A DNA stretch of 64,000 nt, from assembly GCA_947165255.1 (NCBI GenBank), contig CAMUZR010000011.1, forward strand, positions 1 to 64,000. Direction: 5' to 3'. How positions within the stretch are numbered: position 1 is the stretch's first letter; each line of letters starts with the position of its first letter. Below the pieces are notes generated by a model. The model saw nothing but the letters and a program-made list of their open reading frames with translations, had not been told where the DNA came from and ran no database searches. Below are positions 52,273 through 62,000 of the stretch, piece after piece. The DNA is from an uncultured Bacteroidales bacterium (GTDB lineage: Bacteria; Bacteroidota; Bacteroidia; Bacteroidales; P3). Made by a program: the position numbers and the translations under genes.

Positions 52273-53328
52273 ATGAAGCTTTCTTATTACAATTTCTACC
52301 TTCCGAAGGAACTTATTGCAGAAAAACCAGCCAAGCAACGAGACGAGGCTCGTATGATGGTTCTCCATCGTGACACGAGAACAATTGAGCACCGTATTTT
52401 TAAGGACTTGATTGAGTATCTGAACCCTGGCGATGCTGTGGTGGCTAACAATACCAAGGTATTTCCTGCCTTGCTCTATGGCGAGAAAGAAAAGACAGGT
52501 GCCAGCATTACCGTGTTTCTGCAGCGAGAATTGAATCGCGATATGCGCCTTTGGGATGTGATTGTGGACCCCGCACGAAAGATTCGTATCGGAAATAAAC
52601 TCTATTTTGGCCCCAATGAGTCGCTTGTGGCGGAGGTTATCGACAACACAACGTCGCGTGGCCGCACGGTTCGTTTCCTTTTCGATGGTACCCACGAAGA
52701 GTTCATAAAGCACATACGCAGTTTAGGACACACGCCGCTGCCCGATGAGCTACGTGCGCTGCGCAATATTGAAAATTTTGATGCTGAGCGCTACCAGACT
52801 ATCTACGCAAAGCACGAAGGAGCTGTGGCAGCCCCCATTGCCGGGTTCCATTTCAGTCGCGAGCTGCTCAAGCGTTTTGAAATTAACGACGTGCAGTGGT
52901 TAGAAATGACTTTGCACTGCGGTATGGGCAATTTCAAGAGTATAGAGGTGGAAGACCTTTCGAAACACCGTATGGATGCCGAAGAGATGAGTATCTCACA
53001 GGAGGTGTGCGATGCCATTATGGCCACCAAGGCTGCCGGACACAAGGTGTGTGCTGTGGGTACTGACGTCATGCGCGCTCTGGAGAGCGCGGTGACTATC
53101 GTTGGTAAGGTGAGTGCATACGAGGGATGGACCAATAAGTTCATCTTTCCGCCGTATAATTTCTCCATAGCCGATATGATGGTGACTAATTTCCATCACC
53201 CCAAGTCGTCCCAGTACATCATGGTGAGTGCTTTCGGCGACCCAGACTTCGTTCGCCAGGCATACGAAGTCGCCATTCGAGAGAAATATAAGTTTTCCAC
53301 CTACGGCGATGCGATGCTGATTGTCTAG
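52273..53328 (+). CDS. queA: tRNA preQ1(34) S-adenosylmethionine ribosyltransferase-isomerase QueA
   Basis: A 351-residue protein of the usual QueA length. The ATG at 52273 ([19 protein letters not shown]) is chosen; an in-frame ATG at 52237 adds non-conserved residues. Conserved segments: [37 protein letters not shown] and [14 protein letters not shown]. It transfers ribose from SAM to preQ1 in the wobble position of GUN-decoding tRNAs, in queuosine synthesis. rarA follows after 11 nt. Confidence 0.95.
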   Translation: MKLSYYNFYLPKELIAEKPAKQRDEARMMVLHRDTRTIEHRIFKDLIEYLNPGDAVVANNTKVFPALLYGEKEKTGASITVFLQRELNRDMRLWDVIVDPARKIRIGNKLYFGPNESLVAEVIDNTTSRGRTVRFLFDGTHEEFIKHIRSLGHTPLPDELRALRNIENFDAERYQTIYAKHEGAVAAPIAGFHFSRELLKRFEINDVQWLEMTLHCGMGNFKSIEVEDLSKHRMDAEEMSISQEVCDAIMATKAAGHKVCAVGTDVMRALESAVTIVGKVSAYEGWTNKFIFPPYNFSIADMMVTNFHHPKSSQYIMVSAFGDPDFVRQAYEVAIREKYKFSTYGDAMLIV

Positions 53329-53339
53329 TTTACACTGAT

Positions 53340-54593
53340 ATGAGTCCATTGGCAGAGGTTTTAAGGCCTACGAGTCTTGATAATTATATTGGACAACAGC
53401 ACTTGGTGGGACCAGGTGCTGTTTTGCGCACACTTATTGAGAGTGGCAATATTCCTTCGATGATATTCTGGGGTCCCCCAGGTATTGGCAAGACTACTTT
53501 GGCTATGGTGATTAGCCAGACGCTGAATAGGCCTTTCCACACGCTTAGCGCCATTAGCAGCGGAGTGAAGGAGGTGCGCGAGGTGATAGAAAAGGCTAAG
53601 AATGAGGAGGGCGCCATCCTCTTTATAGATGAGATTCATCGTTTTTCGAAAAGTCAGCAGGACTCACTTTTGGGCGCTGTGGAGAGAGGCACGGTCACCC
53701 TGATAGGTGCCACTACAGAAAACCCTTCATTTGAGGTTATTTCGGCATTGCTTTCACGTTGTCAGGTGTATGTGTTGAAAGAGTTTGGTGAGACAGAAAT
53801 GCGACAGTTGCTGGACAGTGCCCTGCGTTACTATGCTTCACATGGGCGTGAAGTGACGGCGACTGAGGTGGAAGCTTTGTTTCGAATTTCTGGAGGTGAC
53901 GCTCGTAAATTACTCAATGCCATAGAACTGGTGGTTAACAACAGCCCTGCCGGCCCAGTGGTGATAGATAATGCACGCACCCTTCAAGTTATTCAGCAGA
54001 ACCTAGCTCTCTACGATAAGAAGGGCGAGATGCACTACGATATTATCAGTGCTTTCATCAAGTCGATGCGTGGGAGCGACCCCAATGCTGCTGTTTATTG
54101 GCTGGCCCGTATGATTGAGGGGGGAGAAGACCCGGTTTTCATTGCCCGCAGGATGCTCATCTTTGCGTCGGAGGATATTGGGAATAGCAACCCTAATGCC
54201 TTGCTGCTGGCTAATGCATGCTTTGATGCCGTGACTAAGATTGGCTATCCCGAATGCCGCATTACTTTGTCACAATGCTGCGTCTATCTGGCTTCTTCGG
54301 TGAAAAGTAATAGCACCTATATGGCTCTTGCCAATGCGCAGCAAGTGGTTAAGCAGACTGGCGACTTGCCGGTGCCACTTCATATTCGCAACGCACCAAC
54401 AAAACTGATGAAACAGATGGGCTATGGCGACGGATATAAGTATGCGCATGATTATCAAGGTAATTTCGTTGAACAGGAATTCCTTCCAGATGCGTTGCGG
54501 GGTATGAAATTTTATGAGCCCGGACAGAACCCACGAGAAGAGGAAACCCGTCGCCAGTTGCGCGCCCACTGGCAGGAGAAATATGGGTATTGA
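53340..54593 (+). CDS. rarA: Replication-associated recombination protein RarA (MgsA), AAA+ ATPase
   Basis: A 417-residue AAA+ protein of clamp-loader type: PLAEVLRPTSLDNYIGQ start, Walker A GPPGIGKTT, Walker B ILFIDEIHRF with sensor ATTENPSFEV, and the MgsA C-terminal region (YHYP-type, ALLLANACFDAVTKIGYPECR). It acts at stalled replication forks. It overlaps the queA context by 11 nt spacing; an ABC-F gene follows 54 nt later. Confidence 0.95.
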   Translation: MSPLAEVLRPTSLDNYIGQQHLVGPGAVLRTLIESGNIPSMIFWGPPGIGKTTLAMVISQTLNRPFHTLSAISSGVKEVREVIEKAKNEEGAILFIDEIHRFSKSQQDSLLGAVERGTVTLIGATTENPSFEVISALLSRCQVYVLKEFGETEMRQLLDSALRYYASHGREVTATEVEALFRISGGDARKLLNAIELVVNNSPAGPVVIDNARTLQVIQQNLALYDKKGEMHYDIISAFIKSMRGSDPNAAVYWLARMIEGGEDPVFIARRMLIFASEDIGNSNPNALLLANACFDAVTKIGYPECRITLSQCCVYLASSVKSNSTYMALANAQQVVKQTGDLPVPLHIRNAPTKLMKQMGYGDGYKYAHDYQGNFVEQEFLPDALRGMKFYEPGQNPREEETRRQLRAHWQEKYGY

Positions 54594-54647
54594 AATACGA
54601 TGAAAAGACTTCTATTCATCTACAGATACTAACGAAATTCTATTTTT

Positions 54648-56441
54648 ATGGCAGATGCGCTACTTACGGTTGAGAACCTGACTAAGTCTTTTGGCGACAA
54701 GATGCTGTTCGACAATATCTCTTTCGGCATTAATGCTGGACAGAAAACCGCCCTTATTGCCCGCAATGGTTATGGTAAGTCGACGCTCCTCAATATTCTT
54801 ACGGGTAAGACGTTGCAAGACAGCGGCAAGGTGACTTTCAGAGGTGATGTGCGGATGGCCTATCTTCCTCAACAGCCTGAATTATTGCCCCACCAGACGG
54901 TTCGAAGTTTCGTCTATTCGGCTCAGCGTCCTGAACATGAGGACGAATGGACTTTTGAGCAGCGTATAGAGGAAATCCTTAGTCGCCTCAAACTGGACGA
55001 CAAATTAGACCAACAGATGCAGCTCCTCAGCGGTGGCGAGCAGAAAAAGGTGGCCCTCAGCCGGATATTGATAGATGACACAAATCTTCTTCTTCTCGAT
55101 GAGCCTACCAACCACCTCGACATCCAGATGATTGAATGGCTTGAAGAGTTCCTCTCGCGGCAGAAACTGGCCATCTTAATGGTTACCCACGATAGATATT
55201 TTCTCGACCACGTGTGCCAGGATATATACGAGATTGACAATAGCCGCCTCTATCACTACCGTGGCAACTATGACTATTATCTGCGCAAGAAAGCCGAAAG
55301 GGAGTATAATGAGCGTGTGGAAGTGGAGAAGGCTAAGAGTCTATACCGTACCGAGCTGGACTGGATGCGGCGTATGCCGCAGGCTCGAGGGACAAAGGCA
55401 CAGGCGCGTATAGATGCTTTCTACGAGTTGGAAGAGAAGGCGCATACCCGATTTGACGATACCAGACCTCAGCTTACGGTCAAGACCGAACGTATCGGAG
55501 GCAAAATATTGGAAATGTACAATGTCACCAAGAGTTACGACGGCGTGAAAATGGTGGACGACTTCAGCTACGTTTTTAAAAAAGGAGAGAAAATAGGTAT
55601 TGTGGGACCAAATGGAATTGGTAAGTCTACTTTTTTAAATCTCCTAACGGAACAGCTCCGCCCCGATAGTGGTCGTGTGATTGTGGGTCAGACTATTCAG
55701 TTCGGATTCTATACTCAAGGAGGTATGACAGCGCGGCCAGACATGCGGGTGATAGACATAGTGAAAGAGGTGGCTGAACGTATAGAACTGGACAACGGAA
55801 AGGATATGTCTGCTCATCAGTTTCTTAGCTATTTCGGATTCGACGACATGACTCAGTATAATTATTTTGAAAATCTGAGTGGTGGAGAAAGAAGACGACT
55901 GTACCTGCTCAAGGTACTGATGGCCAACCCCAACTTCCTTATTCTGGACGAGCCCACTAACGATTTGGACATCTACACCTTGGAAATCTTAGAGCAGTTT
56001 TTAAAAGACTACAAAGGCTGTTTAGTTATCGTAAGCCACGACCGCTGTTTTATGGATCATATTGTTGACCATATCTTTGTGTTCGAAGGTGAGGGCAAAA
56101 TACGCGATTACCACAGTAATTACACCGATTATCTTGCCGCTCGCAATGCCCAGCGCCGCTCGGAATCCCTGCAGAAACGTGAAGAAAAACCTAAATATGA
56201 GCGCACCCGCACCGACAAGCCCCGAGCCACATATAAACAGCAGAAAGAATACGAGGCACTCACTACGGAAATTGATGCACTCAATCAAGAGAAGCAGCAG
56301 CTTGAGTCATTGCTGAGTAGCGGAGCAGAGACCGATGTGGATAAACTTACCACTGCATCCCATCGCATAGGAGAAATCATTGCAGCCCTCGACGAGAAAG
56401 AACTTCGCTGGCTGGAGTTGGACGAGGTGGTCAACGGCTGA
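54648..56441 (+). CDS. ABC-F family ATPase (Uup-like)
   Basis: A 597-residue ABC-F protein with two nucleotide-binding domains: Walker A ARNGYGKST and GPNGIGKST, signatures LSGGEQKKVALSR and LSGGERRRLYLLK, Walker B LLLLDEPTNHLD and FLILDEPTNDLD, the 80-residue linker between them, and a C-terminal coiled-coil (about 515-597) as in Uup. These cytoplasmic proteins act on the ribosome or DNA structures. No resistance-type features were noticed. It faces truB with 10 nt between stops. Confidence 0.93.
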   Translation: MADALLTVENLTKSFGDKMLFDNISFGINAGQKTALIARNGYGKSTLLNILTGKTLQDSGKVTFRGDVRMAYLPQQPELLPHQTVRSFVYSAQRPEHEDEWTFEQRIEEILSRLKLDDKLDQQMQLLSGGEQKKVALSRILIDDTNLLLLDEPTNHLDIQMIEWLEEFLSRQKLAILMVTHDRYFLDHVCQDIYEIDNSRLYHYRGNYDYYLRKKAEREYNERVEVEKAKSLYRTELDWMRRMPQARGTKAQARIDAFYELEEKAHTRFDDTRPQLTVKTERIGGKILEMYNVTKSYDGVKMVDDFSYVFKKGEKIGIVGPNGIGKSTFLNLLTEQLRPDSGRVIVGQTIQFGFYTQGGMTARPDMRVIDIVKEVAERIELDNGKDMSAHQFLSYFGFDDMTQYNYFENLSGGERRRLYLLKVLMANPNFLILDEPTNDLDIYTLEILEQFLKDYKGCLVIVSHDRCFMDHIVDHIFVFEGEGKIRDYHSNYTDYLAARNAQRRSESLQKREEKPKYERTRTDKPRATYKQQKEYEALTTEIDALNQEKQQLESLLSSGAETDVDKLTTASHRIGEIIAALDEKELRWLELDEVVNG

Positions 56442-56451
56442 GAACCTCTTA

Positions 56452-57264
56452 TTATTTTGCAAGATAATCCTGAATACTTTCGAGGGATATGGCATCGTTG
56501 ATGCTGTAGTCCCCAATTTTTTCACGCCTAAGTGATGCAAGAAATGCACCGCTATCCAGCGCTAAACCAATGTCGCGGGCTAGACTTCGAATGTATGTGC
56601 CTTTGCCACAGCATATTCGAAAATCAATTTGAGGCAAATGCTCTGGTATAATACCCTGCGGGTGATTATAGAGGTGACTTTGGCATCTGGTATTCTCTAT
56701 TGCCTCTGTGTGCGCTATCAAATCTAAAGGTTCAATCTTTTCTCCCTGGCGGAAGTCTGTTATTGCAATTTCTTTTACGAGTACTTTTTTTGGGGTAGGG
56801 GAGGGGATTTCATCTCCCATTTTAGCTTCACGTGCGTATACGTATGCGCGCTGTCCGTCTATTTTAACCGCACTAAAAATCGGTGGAACTTGTTCGATCG
56901 GGCCCGTAAAATGCGAGAGTTTTTCTTGTATTAATTCTAGGGTAATGTGCTGGTAGGGGTAGTAGTGGTCTATAGCGCGTTCAAGGTCGTAGCATGGAGT
57001 GGTGGCACCCAGAACCATCGTTCCTGTATATACTTTCTCACCACTCTGTAATTCATCAATTCGTTTGGTGGCTTTGCCCACACAAACCAGTAAAAGCCCG
57101 GTTGCCAAAGGATCTAGAGTTCCCGCATGGCCTATTTTGAATTTCTTGATACCGTATGTCTGCCTGATGACCGACTTGACTTTGTTCACTACCTGAAAAG
57201 AAGTCCACTGCCGAGGTTTGTCAATGGCAATAACCGTTCCTTCTAAAAGCTGCTCTAGCGTCAT
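56452..57264 (-). CDS. truB: tRNA pseudouridine(55) synthase TruB
   Basis: A 270-residue protein with the TruB catalytic motif GHAGTLDPLATGLL (Asp51) and the downstream YxxR-type features (VPPIFSAVKIDGQRAY). It modifies U55 in the T-arm of tRNA. It follows uppP on the minus strand with a hairpin between them. Confidence 0.96.
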   Translation of the reverse strand: MTLEQLLEGTVIAIDKPRQWTSFQVVNKVKSVIRQTYGIKKFKIGHAGTLDPLATGLLLVCVGKATKRIDELQSGEKVYTGTMVLGATTPCYDLERAIDHYYPYQHITLELIQEKLSHFTGPIEQVPPIFSAVKIDGQRAYVYAREAKMGDEIPSPTPKKVLVKEIAITDFRQGEKIEPLDLIAHTEAIENTRCQSHLYNHPQGIIPEHLPQIDFRICCGKGTYIRSLARDIGLALDSGAFLASLRREKIGDYSINDAISLESIQDYLAK

Positions 57265-57280
57265 TTTGTCAAGTAGATAT

Positions 57281-57310
57281 GAAAAGGGCTAGCAACTTAC
57301 GGCTAGCCCT
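57281..57310 (-). terminator. Hairpin between uppP and truB
   Basis: AGGGCTAGC (57285-57293) and GCTAGCCCT (57302-57310), followed on the minus strand by TTTTC. It may end or attenuate the ftsX-uppP transcript. Confidence 0.7.
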
Positions 57311-57322
57311 AATTAGGTATAT

Positions 57323-58126
57323 TTATAATAAAGGCAGAACGATAGCCAGGATACCCACAATCGCGCAGTAGAGTGCGAACCATATTAGTTTGCCCTTCTT
57401 TACGATATTAATCATCCATTTGCAGGCGATGCATCCGCTGACAAATGCGGCCAAGAAACCGATAATGAGCGACGAGGTAGAGAGACCGCCCATGGCGACG
57501 CTGACTCCCTGCTCGGCCATATCTTTCACGTCCAAAAGGGCTTCGCCAAGAATGGGTGGTATGACCATGAGAAAAGAGAACTGTGCCAGTTTCTGTTTGC
57601 TGTTACCTAACAGGAGGCCTGTAGCTATGGTGCTGCCCGAACGGGAAAGCCCAGGCAGTACAGCCACGGCTTGTGCTATGCCGATGACAAATGCATGCCA
57701 AGGAGAGATATTCTCGCGCTGACGCGGTTTTGCCCAGTAGGAGAATGCCAATAGTGATGCCGTCACTAACAGACAGATTCCCACTACGAGAAGCCCGCTT
57801 CCAAAGATGGCTTCGACCTTGTCTTTAAAAAAGAAACCGACGATGGCCACGGGTATCATGGAAATAAGGATATTGACAACATATTTTGTACCCTCATTCC
57901 ATTTGAATTTAAATAAGTCCTTAAAAAGCCAAACGATCTCTTTCCATAAAATGACACAGGTGCTCAGCACGGTGGCCACGTGAACGGTAATGGTGAAAGC
58001 CAAGTTCTCTTCACCACTAAGGCCAAAAAGATTAGCACCAATTGTAAGGTGTCCGCTACTGCTAACGGGCAGGTATTCTGTGAGTCCTTGGACAATACCG
58101 AGGATTAATGATTCTAGCCAATCCAT
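57323..58126 (-). CDS. uppP: Undecaprenyl-diphosphatase UppP (BacA)
   Basis: A 267-residue polytopic protein of about seven helices with [13 protein letters not shown] (Glu17) and [14 protein letters not shown], both signatures of UppP. It recycles the undecaprenyl carrier of peptidoglycan and O-antigen synthesis at the inner membrane. The gene order ftsX, DUF3098, uppP, truB is common in Bacteroidota. Confidence 0.97.
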   Translation of the reverse strand: MDWLESLILGIVQGLTEYLPVSSSGHLTIGANLFGLSGEENLAFTITVHVATVLSTCVILWKEIVWLFKDLFKFKWNEGTKYVVNILISMIPVAIVGFFFKDKVEAIFGSGLLVVGICLLVTASLLAFSYWAKPRQRENISPWHAFVIGIAQAVAVLPGLSRSGSTIATGLLLGNSKQKLAQFSFLMVIPPILGEALLDVKDMAEQGVSVAMGGLSTSSLIIGFLAAFVSGCIACKWMINIVKKGKLIWFALYCAIVGILAIVLPLL

Positions 58127-58181
58127 ATTATTACTATTCTATGAGTATTGTAACTCTTTATGAGGTGGGAATTACTCGTTG

Positions 58182-58451
58182 TTACTCAGATTCTTTCTTG
58201 CCTTTATACATAATAGCCACTATTTCTGCTACCAGTCCGAGTATAATTAATATAGGAGCCAGATATAGTCTGCGGCCGTTGAACATGGCCTCGTTAAATA
58301 CGTTCGGGTCATCGCTGCCGCCTCCCATAAGGAAGATATAGCCGAGAGCCAACAATACGATGCCGGCAATCATGATGATATAGTTGATTTTGTCAAAAAC
58401 AAAAGCGAACTGACTTTTGTTCTCTACGGTGTTTTTATTTTCTTTTGACAT
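58182..58451 (-). CDS. DUF3098 membrane protein
   Basis: An 89-residue protein with two transmembrane helices (about 22-42 and 66-84) and the DUF3098-type FDKINYIIMIAG and LAPILIILGLV segments. The start at 58451 (MSKENKNTVENK) is chosen; longer readings overlap ftsX out of frame. Function unknown, but it is consistently between ftsX and uppP in this phylum. Confidence 0.9.
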   Translation of the reverse strand: MSKENKNTVENKSQFAFVFDKINYIIMIAGIVLLALGYIFLMGGGSDDPNVFNEAMFNGRRLYLAPILIILGLVAEIVAIMYKGKKESE

Positions 58452-58501
58452 GATAGTTTTTTTTGTTTGGCGTAATACGCCTGGTTTATTATTTCTGTGG
58501 A

Positions 58502-59377
58502 TTATCTGATGGTATGACGAAGATGACGGCTTACTGCAAAAAGCGTGGAAAGATAGGAAAGCAGTATGCCAAGAAGTAAAATGACTACAGCTATGCCAAC
58601 ATACCAAAACAGGTGTGAAGAATCGAGCAAATTAAGCCCAGAGAACGACTGGTTGACAGCTCCAATGGCAATGGCCAATATGGCAATTGCTATCAATCCT
58701 CCCAACAGGCCGAACCAAATGCTTCTGCCAATAAATGGCCGGGCGATAAACCCACTCTTGGCTCCTACTAATTGCATCGTGCGTATGGTTTCGCGTTGGG
58801 CATACAGGGCAATTCGTATGGTACTGCTAATAAGAAGGATGCTCACAAGGATAAGCAGTGCCATAAAAATGATGAGAAACCAAGTGATTTTGTAGAAAAC
58901 ATCATTCAGTTCGTTCACCACGGTTTCCTGATACGTAACCCCTGTAACATATTCCATACTGCTCACTTTGGATGTGAAGTCTGCAATGCTCTCAGAACGA
59001 CCTTCTTGACGGACTTCTGGCAGGTAGTTGACCTTGAGGTTCACCATCATGGAAGGGTAGAGAGGGTTGTATCCGATAAAAGAGACGAAATCGTCGTTGA
59101 GGTCCTCAGAGAATATTTCTGCAGCTTTCTCCTTGGAAATGTAATCGATGTGCTTCACCTCCGGCATGGCTTCAATCTGTAGTTTCAGCAGACTAGCCAT
59201 CTCGTCTGTGATTTCCGGTTCCAAATCCACTTTCAGTGTGATGCGCTCCTGCATGTCGTGTGTAATGCGGTAGGAATGGTATTCCACCAAAAGGCACATG
59301 CCCAGTAGGAACAGCACCAACGTGATACTGAGGACTGTTGATGAATGGGTTTCCCAAAGATTAACTTTAGATTTCAA
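58502..59377 (-). CDS. ftsX: Cell division protein FtsX
   Basis: A 291-residue FtsX of the ABC permease fold: TM1 near 16-34, a periplasmic domain (about 40-150; LEPEITDEMASLL), three C-terminal helices and the SSTIRIALYAQRETIRTMQLVGA core typical of FtsX. With FtsE it controls peptidoglycan hydrolases during division; ftsE is not adjacent, as in other Bacteroidota. Confidence 0.93.
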   Translation of the reverse strand: MKSKVNLWETHSSTVLSITLVLFLLGMCLLVEYHSYRITHDMQERITLKVDLEPEITDEMASLLKLQIEAMPEVKHIDYISKEKAAEIFSEDLNDDFVSFIGYNPLYPSMMVNLKVNYLPEVRQEGRSESIADFTSKVSSMEYVTGVTYQETVVNELNDVFYKITWFLIIFMALLILVSILLISSTIRIALYAQRETIRTMQLVGAKSGFIARPFIGRSIWFGLLGGLIAIAILAIAIGAVNQSFSGLNLLDSSHLFWYVGIAVVILLLGILLSYLSTLFAVSRHLRHTIR

Positions 59378-59406
59378 AGCAATAATGTGCTAGTTAGTCT
59401 TGAATA

Positions 59407-60546
59407 TTAGTTGGCCAGCATCACAGGCATCACAAGCATAAGGATGTTCTCAGGGCTGTTCTCTTCCTCGGTAATGGGGAAGATGATTCCGGCACGGCTG
59501 GGATGCGACATTTCGATGAGTATCTGCTCGGTCTCAATATTGGAAACCATCTCAGTGAGGAATTTGGCGTTGAAGCCTATCTCCATAGGCTCGCCCTCAT
59601 ACTGGCAAGGCAGTTTCTCGCTGGCGTCGTTGGAAAATTCCAAGTCTTCCGCGCTGACCACCAATTCGCGCTCCTGGATAGAAAGACGCACCTGGTGCGA
59701 GGCTTGATTGGCAAAAAGACCTACGCGGCGCAGGGTGTTCAAGAAGGAATTGCGATCGACTGTCAGCTTGTTAGGATTATCCTTTGGAATAGCAGCGTCG
59801 TAATTGGGGTACTTACCATCTACCAGGCGGCAGATGATGTAGAAGTTCTCAAATGTGAAGAATGCATTTGTGTTGTTATACTCCACCGTGACGTCCATTT
59901 CCTCTTTCTGTGCGGCTAGGATATTGCGCAGCATCGTTATTGGCTTGCGGGGAAGGATAAAACTGGTGGGATTGTCAGAATGGATGTCGGTGCGGCGATA
60001 GCGCACAAGTTTGTGGGCATCGGTAGCTACAAAAGTAGTGTTTTCGGGAGTAATGTCGCAGTAAATGCCGCCCATCTGCGGACGCATCTCATCGGTGGAA
60101 GCAGCAAAGGAGGTTTTGCTAATGGCGTTGATCAAAGCACCGCTGGGCACCGTCAGGACTTCGGTCTCACGCACTTCAGGCATATTAGGGAAGGTTTCAG
60201 GATTCTTACCGGCCAGACGGTATTTTCCTTCTCCCGAAGTGATGTTAATTCCATAGGTGGCATCGTCCACGCTGAACGTCAACGGAACGTCATCCAAAGA
60301 CTTAAGAATATCAATCAGCAGTTTGGAAGGAACGGCTATGTCGGACAGGCCTTCCAATCGACCAGACTCCACCTCTATCTTGGTAACCAGTGTGGTCTCG
60401 AGGTCGGTGGCACGGATTGTAAGGAGATTCTCGTCTAAGTGGAACAGGAAGCAGTTGATAATAGGCACGGTGTTGTTATTGGTGATAACACCGCTGATGG
60501 ACTGGATTTGCTTGGAAAACAGCAGGCTGTTAATGATGAACTTCAT
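59407..60546 (-). CDS. dnaN: DNA polymerase III sliding clamp beta subunit
   Basis: A 379-residue protein of the usual DnaN length with three repeated clamp domains (for example NCFLFHLDENLLTIRATDLET near 31-51, TSFAASTDEMRPQMGGIY near 157-174) and the C-terminal LMLVMPVML-type end that contacts partners. It encircles DNA and tethers polymerase III. It is 29 nt upstream of ftsX in the same direction. A TACTTTTG box lies at 60595-60602 on the minus strand. Confidence 0.97.
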   Translation of the reverse strand: MKFIINSLLFSKQIQSISGVITNNNTVPIINCFLFHLDENLLTIRATDLETTLVTKIEVESGRLEGLSDIAVPSKLLIDILKSLDDVPLTFSVDDATYGINITSGEGKYRLAGKNPETFPNMPEVRETEVLTVPSGALINAISKTSFAASTDEMRPQMGGIYCDITPENTTFVATDAHKLVRYRRTDIHSDNPTSFILPRKPITMLRNILAAQKEEMDVTVEYNNTNAFFTFENFYIICRLVDGKYPNYDAAIPKDNPNKLTVDRNSFLNTLRRVGLFANQASHQVRLSIQERELVVSAEDLEFSNDASEKLPCQYEGEPMEIGFNAKFLTEMVSNIETEQILIEMSHPSRAGIIFPITEEENSPENILMLVMPVMLAN

Positions 60547-60594
60547 ATAGTTGTCGCTTTTTTATTCTTAATGTTATCTTATATTTACAAATTG

Positions 60595-60602
60595 CAAAAG
60601 TA
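60595..60602 (-). promoter_or_regulatory. -7 box of dnaN
   Basis: Minus-strand TACTTTTG followed by CA, 49 nt before the dnaN start; no clean TTG at -33. Confidence 0.4.
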
Positions 60603-60724
60603 ATAACTATTTTTTAAATATAAAGAGTATTGTCGATTTTTTTATCAACAATTTATTGTTACGCAAGCCTGCAAACAGCCTCGCACAATCTCCTCAAACA
60701 ACCATTCGATCGAATGCCTTGGCC

Positions 60725-61096
60725 TTAGTCCAGTGTGTAACAAACACCTTCGGGTATTCCGAGGTTGAAGTGGTACTGGCAGTATGCGCGGGAATAATTG
60801 TCGTCCAGGTACATTGTGCCGCTAATTTTCTCGCCGCTGCCGTAGCGAGCCTTAGTGCGATAAAGCAGTATGGCATTCTTGTAAGTGACGCCGTCTGAAA
60901 CATACTCTCCTCCGATAGAATCGGGCGTGTCAAGATTCACCACATAGCCAAAATCCATTTCTGACACGCTGGCACTGTTCAGTGTGCAGCTGTAGTAGTC
61001 AATGACTTTGCCCGAAAAAGCAAATGTGTCGGTCCTCTTGCCGCATGATACCATCAAAATCGCCAGAGCGACCAATAGCAAAGAATACTTTTTCAT
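60725..61096 (-). CDS. Small lipoprotein (123 aa)
   Basis: A 123-residue protein with lipobox LMVSCGK (Cys18). The mature region is a small beta-rich domain with FSGKVIDYYSC and GTMYLDDNYSRAY. No family recognised. It follows dapD by 35 nt and may be its co-transcribed neighbour. A role in the envelope is all that can be said. Confidence 0.75.
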   Translation of the reverse strand: MKKYSLLLVALAILMVSCGKRTDTFAFSGKVIDYYSCTLNSASVSEMDFGYVVNLDTPDSIGGEYVSDGVTYKNAILLYRTKARYGSGEKISGTMYLDDNYSRAYCQYHFNLGIPEGVCYTLD

Positions 61097-61131
61097 CTTA
61101 TCTTATTGTTTATTTTTTCAATTTCTAAACT

Positions 61132-61950
61132 TCAAACGCTCACGCCATAGTCGCGTAGTGCATCGTTCAGAGAAGTTTTTTTATCAGTGGACTGGCTGCG
61201 GCGTCCAATAATGAGGGCGCAGCTCACCTGATAGTCGCCGGCCGGATAGTGGCGTGTATAGCTACCAGGGATTACGATGCTTCGTGCCGGTACGCGCCCC
61301 TTGTAGGTAACGGGCTCTGCCTGTGTGACATCGATAATGTGTGTGCTGGCCGTTATGACAGTGTTGGCTCCTATCACGGCCTCCTCCTCTACCAAAGCGC
61401 CTTCAACAATAATGCTGCGGCTGCCAATGAAGCAATGGTCTTCAATAATCACAGGGGCAGCCTGCACAGGCTCCAGCACACCGCCGATGCCCACTCCGCC
61501 GCTCAGGTGTACGTTCTTGCCAATCTGGGCACAACTGCCCACCGTGGCCCAAGTGTCAACCATCGTGCCGCTGTCCACATAAGCCCCTATATTAACATAC
61601 GACGGCATCATCACTACTCCGGGTGCCAGATAGGCTCCGTGGCGCGCTATGGCATGAGGCACCACTCTCACCTGTTGTTCGGCGTAATTGTGCTTCAGGG
61701 GAATCTTATCGTGAAATTCAAATGGGCCGGTCTCTACGGTTTCCATACTATTAATAGGAAAGTAAAGAATGACCGCCTTTTTAAGCCATTCGTTCACCAT
61801 CCATTGTCCGTCGTTCTTCTCGGCAATACGCATTTCGCCGTGGTCCAGATTGTCCACCACCGAGCGAATAACATCCTGCACTGTGGGGTCTTTCAGCATC
61901 TCGCGGTTGTCCCACGCGCGTTCTATGATTTCTTTCCTTTCGTCTTGCAT
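61132..61950 (-). CDS. dapD: 2,3,4,5-tetrahydropyridine-2,6-dicarboxylate N-succinyltransferase
   Basis: A 272-residue protein with left-handed beta-helix hexapeptide repeats (PGVVMMPSYVNIGAYVDSG, GVGIGGVLEP) and the DapD hallmark GTMVDTWATVGSCAQIG. The start at 61950 (MQDERKEIIERAWDN) is favoured over longer readings, which are non-conserved. It catalyses the succinylation step in the meso-diaminopimelate branch of lysine and peptidoglycan precursor synthesis. Confidence 0.96.
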   Translation of the reverse strand: MQDERKEIIERAWDNREMLKDPTVQDVIRSVVDNLDHGEMRIAEKNDGQWMVNEWLKKAVILYFPINSMETVETGPFEFHDKIPLKHNYAEQQVRVVPHAIARHGAYLAPGVVMMPSYVNIGAYVDSGTMVDTWATVGSCAQIGKNVHLSGGVGIGGVLEPVQAAPVIIEDHCFIGSRSIIVEGALVEEEAVIGANTVITASTHIIDVTQAEPVTYKGRVPARSIVIPGSYTRHYPAGDYQVSCALIIGRRSQSTDKKTSLNDALRDYGVSV

Positions 61951-62000
61951 AATGTGTTCTAAACGTCGAAGTATTATTTTTATTGCCCCATTCCTCAAGT